DNA of 17,297 bases from Clostridia bacterium. Lineage in GTDB: Bacteria > Bacillota > UBA994 > PWPR01. Shown here piece after piece: positions 15,101 through 17,297 of this stretch. A model generated the notes under the pieces. The model was given only the letters and a program-made list of their open reading frames with translations, searched no databases and was not told the origin of the DNA. Every line of letters starts with the position of its first letter. Positions within the stretch are counted from its first letter, which is position 1. The stretch is from assembly GCA_003557085.1 (NCBI GenBank), contig PWPR01000116.1:1-17297 (forward strand). The letters run 5' to 3'. Both the position numbers and the translations under genes were made by a program.

Positions 15101-15502
15101 GACATGAGACAAAACAGTACTTATTATCAAGTAGAAGTGTATTTTCAAGAAGATAAAGGGCCACTTAAGTTGACAATTGGTGAAGAAACACCTTATGGAA
15201 TACCAACTCTTGTTTTAGGGACTACGATGGTTCCTGTAAGATTTGCAGAAGACTTAGGAGCAGAAATGAAGTGGGATAATACCAACAAGAAAGTAACATA
15301 TACTAGCTTTAGAACAACAATTGTGCTTCAAGAGGGGAATAGCTTTGGTTATATAAATGGAGTAAGGAGTCCATTACCACTAGCGCCATATATGAATGAG
15401 CATAATAGGTTAATGGTACCACTTAGAATGATTGCTGAAGAGTTAGGTTTCAGAGTAAAGTATATTGATCGGTTTTCACCTATTGAAATAACTGTTAGAT
15501 AG
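12200..15502 (+). CDS. Large secreted multidomain surface protein with copper-amine-oxidase-like N-terminal domain
   Basis: The protein has 1100 residues from TTG 12200. MKKLIFFAILMLFIYPQANA is a textbook signal peptide ending in an ANA cleavage site. The body is a chain of beta-rich Ig-like or carboxypeptidase-regulatory-like modules: a stretch around 613-650 (VTIDNNVIRAGHEQVFHIMV) and one around 834-884 (KGQGLAGRDIYINDRFVDQT). The C-terminal ~115 residues (TTMVPVRFAEDLGAEMKWD; NRLMVPLRMIAEELGFRVKY) are a clear copper amine oxidase N-terminal-like domain, better conserved than in its upstream neighbour. No enzyme motif is seen. I place the start at TTG 12200 because AGGGGTGAG (12187-12195) is ideally spaced; the GTG at 12191 lies inside that site. 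It follows the previous gene with almost no gap, so the two are probably expressed together and may act together outside the cell. Confidence 0.82.
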   Translation: MKKLIFFAILMLFIYPQANAIEEIQVIMYDESIVKQEGVHFLEVDGYIIDNKDNYTSQLNGERIKDPNTNMTYEIKGGYFRATAHINEVGLYQYEFVLSNRIGKDYQGYFLDMNESGTRDLEDPSLIAPSFLVLPKIDLDQPLKFSIDNNYHIVSGTVEGLVNKPIALRYKGGSYLVSSTLGNDGSFAFLVQPGVFEHGGELELVCDFKDGQGFRVIAEGSVAGLELDVSLSQYSFTRGIISRNIRVDIKNIPSKYRTNNTLLSNYKFRVRVFEGDEQITSVSNQNLLVQNGESRSLSFEALAFRGLRELSAGEYTVEISLLGLFEGAWQPIYQTSSKLNVWRADQNILINEVLKDTKPKELRIDFGGEDNTTDEDDLIYYKQGKPVRSTRSSTTVLGGYVLRYNVPGEPQKVIHTLRTESGSNIYPSTLPAGLNRRDYLGIGVSVAEIPIYQGGMFEYTLEIYELVDKSYKLVDREIGSFNVFGYQVEIENPLVFASKEARQTIKVFDDQKQPVNNAVIYIGKNIYGVNSPTSKRVSTPGLNKEGRYEGERAYLFVDPAIENIVGGVYEVADFKLSELGTYNIVVYEIKNNEANRMAVIENAIEVKGEEVYSVTIDNNVIRAGHEQVFHIMVRDSEGRQVIPHAIDVLEDGLAYRTINQIEINANQTTQGTRIIHTIRESTEETLVFRVRDETSTRTGQVRVNIANPNIVFDQLTPLITESIKEQLGFVIKDSISQESIENDLTIDLINGGTGTGVRVFDRNSNQEIFGNVPGDKEYNLEFLVTDLNHDEIKQAGVTPKVRISLKDSMVLSEIPVAYTQLYSEPTELSQNATSIKIYYKDAKGQGLAGRDIYINDRFVDQTDSNGQYTYHFSATTNSLDIRVATDVPSKFEQLIVRRVASQPVENVVRAPEIVYSPEVTLNIRYDVPMAYIYINNVKQDYFLPVTSYTARVGGLKPGLNSIYVRIQDMRQNSTYYQVEVYFQEDKGPLKLTIGEETPYGIPTLVLGTTMVPVRFAEDLGAEMKWDNTNKKVTYTSFRTTIVLQEGNSFGYINGVRSPLPLAPYMNEHNRLMVPLRMIAEELGFRVKYIDRFSPIEITVR

Positions 15503-15513
15503 GACTAGGCAAA

Positions 15514-16074
15514 ATGAAATCAGATGGAGTTACTTTATTAGAACTTTTAGCAGTAATGGCAATTATAGTCATTATCTTTAGTATAAGTTTTCCTAGGATC
15601 AATCAGAGTGTGAGAGAGGGCAATATTAGGCTTATAAAAAGTGAAATGATTACTTTAGTATACGAAGTGGAAAGACTGCTGCTAGAAGACTTAACATACA
15701 GTTATGATTTAGGATATGATTATCAAAGTTTTCAAATTGCTGGTACTAATATAGTTTTAAATAATGATTTATTTATGCAAAGATTAGCTTCAAATATAAA
15801 TGAACTTCCTAGCCACTTTGCTTATGAGATAGCAGTCATTAATAATAGATATAAAGTTTCAGTTATCTATCCTGGAATAGAAACTTTTAAAGGAATTGAA
15901 CCCAAAGAGATGTTTTCTAGACAATGGCCTGAAGAAGGCAGTAGTATTCAGATTGTTGATAGTACTGGTCTAACTTGGGAGGCATTTAATAACTCTTCAA
16001 GACAGTTTGGTAATAACAGCATTTTTGTAACTCTAGTAGAGTTGTCTAAAACCGTCTATGACGTGGCGCCTTAA
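15514..16074 (+). CDS. Type IV prepilin / pseudopilin-like protein
   Basis: The 186-residue protein has a five-residue leader (MKSDG), then VTLLELLAVMAIIVIIFSIS, the class III signal cut by prepilin peptidase between G5 and V6. Mature Glu5 is present and the hydrophobic helix runs to about residue 27. The first mature residue is Val instead of the usual Phe, as seen in some minor pilins and pseudopilins. The remainder is a soluble head with no cysteines. It begins 11 bases after the 1100-residue protein ends, with a weak AGG-type ribosome binding site, and is therefore the likely third gene of that operon. No assembly ATPase, platform protein or prepilin peptidase is encoded in the window, so it must rely on machinery elsewhere. 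It could be a minor pilin, a competence-type pseudopilin or a pilin-like adaptor. Confidence 0.85.
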   Translation: MKSDGVTLLELLAVMAIIVIIFSISFPRINQSVREGNIRLIKSEMITLVYEVERLLLEDLTYSYDLGYDYQSFQIAGTNIVLNNDLFMQRLASNINELPSHFAYEIAVINNRYKVSVIYPGIETFKGIEPKEMFSRQWPEEGSSIQIVDSTGLTWEAFNNSSRQFGNNSIFVTLVELSKTVYDVAP

Positions 16075-16121
16075 AGATAAAGTTTAGTAAAATTTAATTG
16101 TATCTGTAAGATAAGTTGGAG

Positions 16122-16150
16122 TTGATGAACAGAAATATTTAATGTATAAT
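16122..16150 (+). promoter_or_regulatory. Sigma-A promoter of the ileS transcript
   Basis: TTGATG (16122-16127) and a perfect TATAAT (16145-16150) are separated by exactly 17 bases, placing the start of the T-box leader RNA near 16157. The gap from the prepilin stop (16074) to this promoter holds nothing else that I can identify. Confidence 0.75.
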
Positions 16151-16156
16151 ACTGCT

Positions 16157-16401
16157 ATATTATAAAAGCATTGAATGGAATGATATTGCAAAGGATAAAT
16201 GAAACAGAGAAGTAGCCCTTGGCTGGAAGGCTACATCATTTATTGCAATATAGATCCTCCATGAGCTTATAGTCTGAAGTAAGTAAGATTATACGTATAT
16301 CTGCGTTAAAGATTTCGAGCGGCAGATAAATTCTGCAAGCGGGGTGGTACCGCGGAGTCATTTCGTCCCTGGGTCTTATTTTGCCCAGGGTTTATCATTT
16401 T
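16157..16401 (+). promoter_or_regulatory. T-box riboswitch (tRNA-Ile sensing leader) of ileS
   Basis: Stem I is built from AAGC/GCTT (16166-16169 with 16265-16268), then GA on both strands typical of the basal kink-turn. It continues with ATGGA/TCCAT (16175-16179 with 16258-16262), ATATTGCA/TGCAATAT (16183-16190 with 16244-16251), ATAAATGA/TCATTTAT (16195-16202 with 16236-16243) and a distal GTAGCC/GGCTAC hairpin preceded by AGAGA (16206-16210). The internal loop above the kink-turn has AGATCC on its 3' side, holding the isoleucine codon ATC (16254-16256). Stem III is TATCTGC/GCAGATA (16298-16304 with 16322-16328). The conserved T-box GGGTGGTACCGCG is at 16342-16354; its TGGT pairs with the ACCA end of uncharged tRNA-Ile. 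Low charging of tRNA-Ile should favour the antiterminator and raise ileS expression. Confidence 0.95.
16367..16401 (+). terminator. Regulated intrinsic terminator of the ileS T-box
   Basis: CCCTGGG (16367-16373) and CCCAGGG (16384-16390) form a perfect seven-base stem with a ten-base loop, followed by TTTATCATTTT. It is the alternative fold to the antiterminator around 16337-16356. Confidence 0.9.
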
Positions 16402-16417
16402 AAAAGAGGTGTAAAAG

Positions 16418-17297
16418 ATGAAGTTTCCAAAAATGAAAAACGAGTCAAATTTTGAGCTAGAGCAAAGAGTAGCAAAGTATTGGAAAGATATAAATTTATT
16501 AGAGAGAAGCACTATGGAAAGAAGTGAAGCACCAAGCTTTGTTTTCTATGAAGGACCTCCAACTGCAAATGGCACACCAGGTATTCATCATGTTATTGCT
16601 AGGACACTTAAAGATACTGTATGTCGATACAAAACTATGCAAGGATATCAGGTGAAAAGGAAAGCTGGATGGGATACCCATGGTCTGCCGGTAGAGATAG
16701 AAGTTGAAAAGGCGTTAGGATTAAACAGTAAACAAGCCATTGAAGAGTATGGCATCGATAAGTTCAATGATAAATGCCGCGAGTCGGTTTTCAAGTACGA
16801 AGGTCAATGGAGAGAAATGACTGAGCAGATGGGCTATTTGCTTGACATGGACAACCCATACATAACTCTTGAGAATGATTATATTGAATCTGTTTGGTGG
16901 ATATTAAATCAGTTTCATGAAAAAGGGTTTATCTATGAAGGCCATAAAATATTGCCTTATTGCCCAAGATGTGGGACAGGACTCGCCACACATGAAGTTG
17001 CACAAGGATATAAAGAGATAAAAAGCGAGACAGTAATATCTAAATTTAAAGCATTAGATGACGATGCATATTATCTAGCGTGGACAACAACCCCTTGGAC
17101 ATTAGCATCAAATGTGACCTTAGCAGTACATCCAGAGCTAACATATGTAAAAGTTTTAGATAAAGAAGATGGTAATAAGTATATCTTAGCAGAAGGCTTA
17201 TTGAATGAAGTTTTAGTCGGAGAATATGAAGTTTTAGAGTCATACAAAGGATCTGAGCTAGAGTATAGAGAATATGAGCAGTTAATGCCATTTGTTC
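16418..17297 (+). CDS. ileS: Isoleucyl-tRNA synthetase, type 2, 3' end missing
   Basis: The frame is open from the ATG at 16418 to the right edge (293 codons of an enzyme that is usually about 1000-1050 residues). AGAGGTG at 16405-16411 is the ribosome binding site. FVFYEGPPTANG followed by PGIHHV is the class I HIGH region. GWDTHGLPVEIEVEKALG, YITLENDYIESVWW and the zinc-type YCPRCGTGLATHE identify IleRS of the eukaryote-like type 2 branch (IleS2), and AWTTTPWTLASN opens the CP1 editing domain. KMSKS lies beyond the window. It charges tRNA-Ile in the cytoplasm and is controlled by the T-box leader upstream. Type 2 enzymes as a class are known for low sensitivity to mupirocin; that property is inferred here from the type only. 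Confidence 0.95.
   Translation, partial: MKFPKMKNESNFELEQRVAKYWKDINLLERSTMERSEAPSFVFYEGPPTANGTPGIHHVIARTLKDTVCRYKTMQGYQVKRKAGWDTHGLPVEIEVEKALGLNSKQAIEEYGIDKFNDKCRESVFKYEGQWREMTEQMGYLLDMDNPYITLENDYIESVWWILNQFHEKGFIYEGHKILPYCPRCGTGLATHEVAQGYKEIKSETVISKFKALDDDAYYLAWTTTPWTLASNVTLAVHPELTYVKVLDKEDGNKYILAEGLLNEVLVGEYEVLESYKGSELEYREYEQLMPFV

Noticed and set aside
10383..15502. Copper amine oxidase enzymes
   Set aside because: Only the N-terminal stalk-like domain is present; no catalytic domain with the topaquinone tyrosine or copper histidines is seen.
1..17297. CRISPR arrays, tRNA/rRNA genes, insertion sequences, parS sites
   Set aside because: I looked on both strands and found no regularly spaced repeats, cloverleaf or rRNA signatures, transposase motifs or TGTTTCACGTGAAACA-like sites.

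Overview
The window is AT-rich chromosomal DNA. Start codons are mostly ATG with some TTG and GTG, and the ribosome binding sites are strong AGGAGG type. The gene set suggests an anaerobic, amino-acid- or peptide-using low-GC Firmicute of class Clostridia: parA-parB, a DUF554 protein, an M20 amidohydrolase, a dye-linked-type amino acid dehydrogenase cluster, and a T-box-controlled ileS of the type 2 kind. I cannot name a genus from sequence reading alone.

Layout. (1) 1-3391, + strand: the end of parA (cut by the left edge), parB, a DUF554 membrane protein and an M20-family N-acyl amino acid amidohydrolase, tightly packed and probably co-transcribed. (2) 3392-6807, + strand: a promoter with an extended -10, then five overlapping genes for a multi-subunit flavin/iron-sulfur amine or imino acid dehydrogenase. 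They encode a [2Fe-2S] protein, an FAD/NAD(P)-type oxidoreductase, a double [4Fe-4S] ferredoxin, a BFD-type [2Fe-2S] protein and a DadA/sarcosine-oxidase-beta-like FAD enzyme. (3) 6811-7554: a bidirectional terminator, then a CPBP membrane protease gene on the - strand. (4) 7555-9654, + strand: a two-gene unit of a divergent Hsp70-like protein with eroded nucleotide-binding motifs and a small cysteine-containing coiled-coil protein I do not recognise. (5) 9678-10331, - strand: ung. (6) 10383-16074, + strand: two secreted proteins ending in copper-amine-oxidase-like N-terminal ('stalk') domains, then a single prepilin-like protein. (7) 16075-17297: promoter, T-box leader with isoleucine specifier and terminator, then type 2 ileS running off the right edge.

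How they work together. The redox genes look like a split version of the L-proline/sarcosine-type dehydrogenase complexes: the DadA-like subunit would oxidise the substrate and pass electrons through the other flavin and the Fe-S centres. The amidohydrolase just upstream could feed amino acids into it, but it lies in front of a separate promoter, so this is only a suggestion. The most unusual parts are the Hsp70-like pair and the operon joining two large secreted proteins to one lone prepilin. No tRNA, rRNA, CRISPR array, transposase or insertion sequence was seen.
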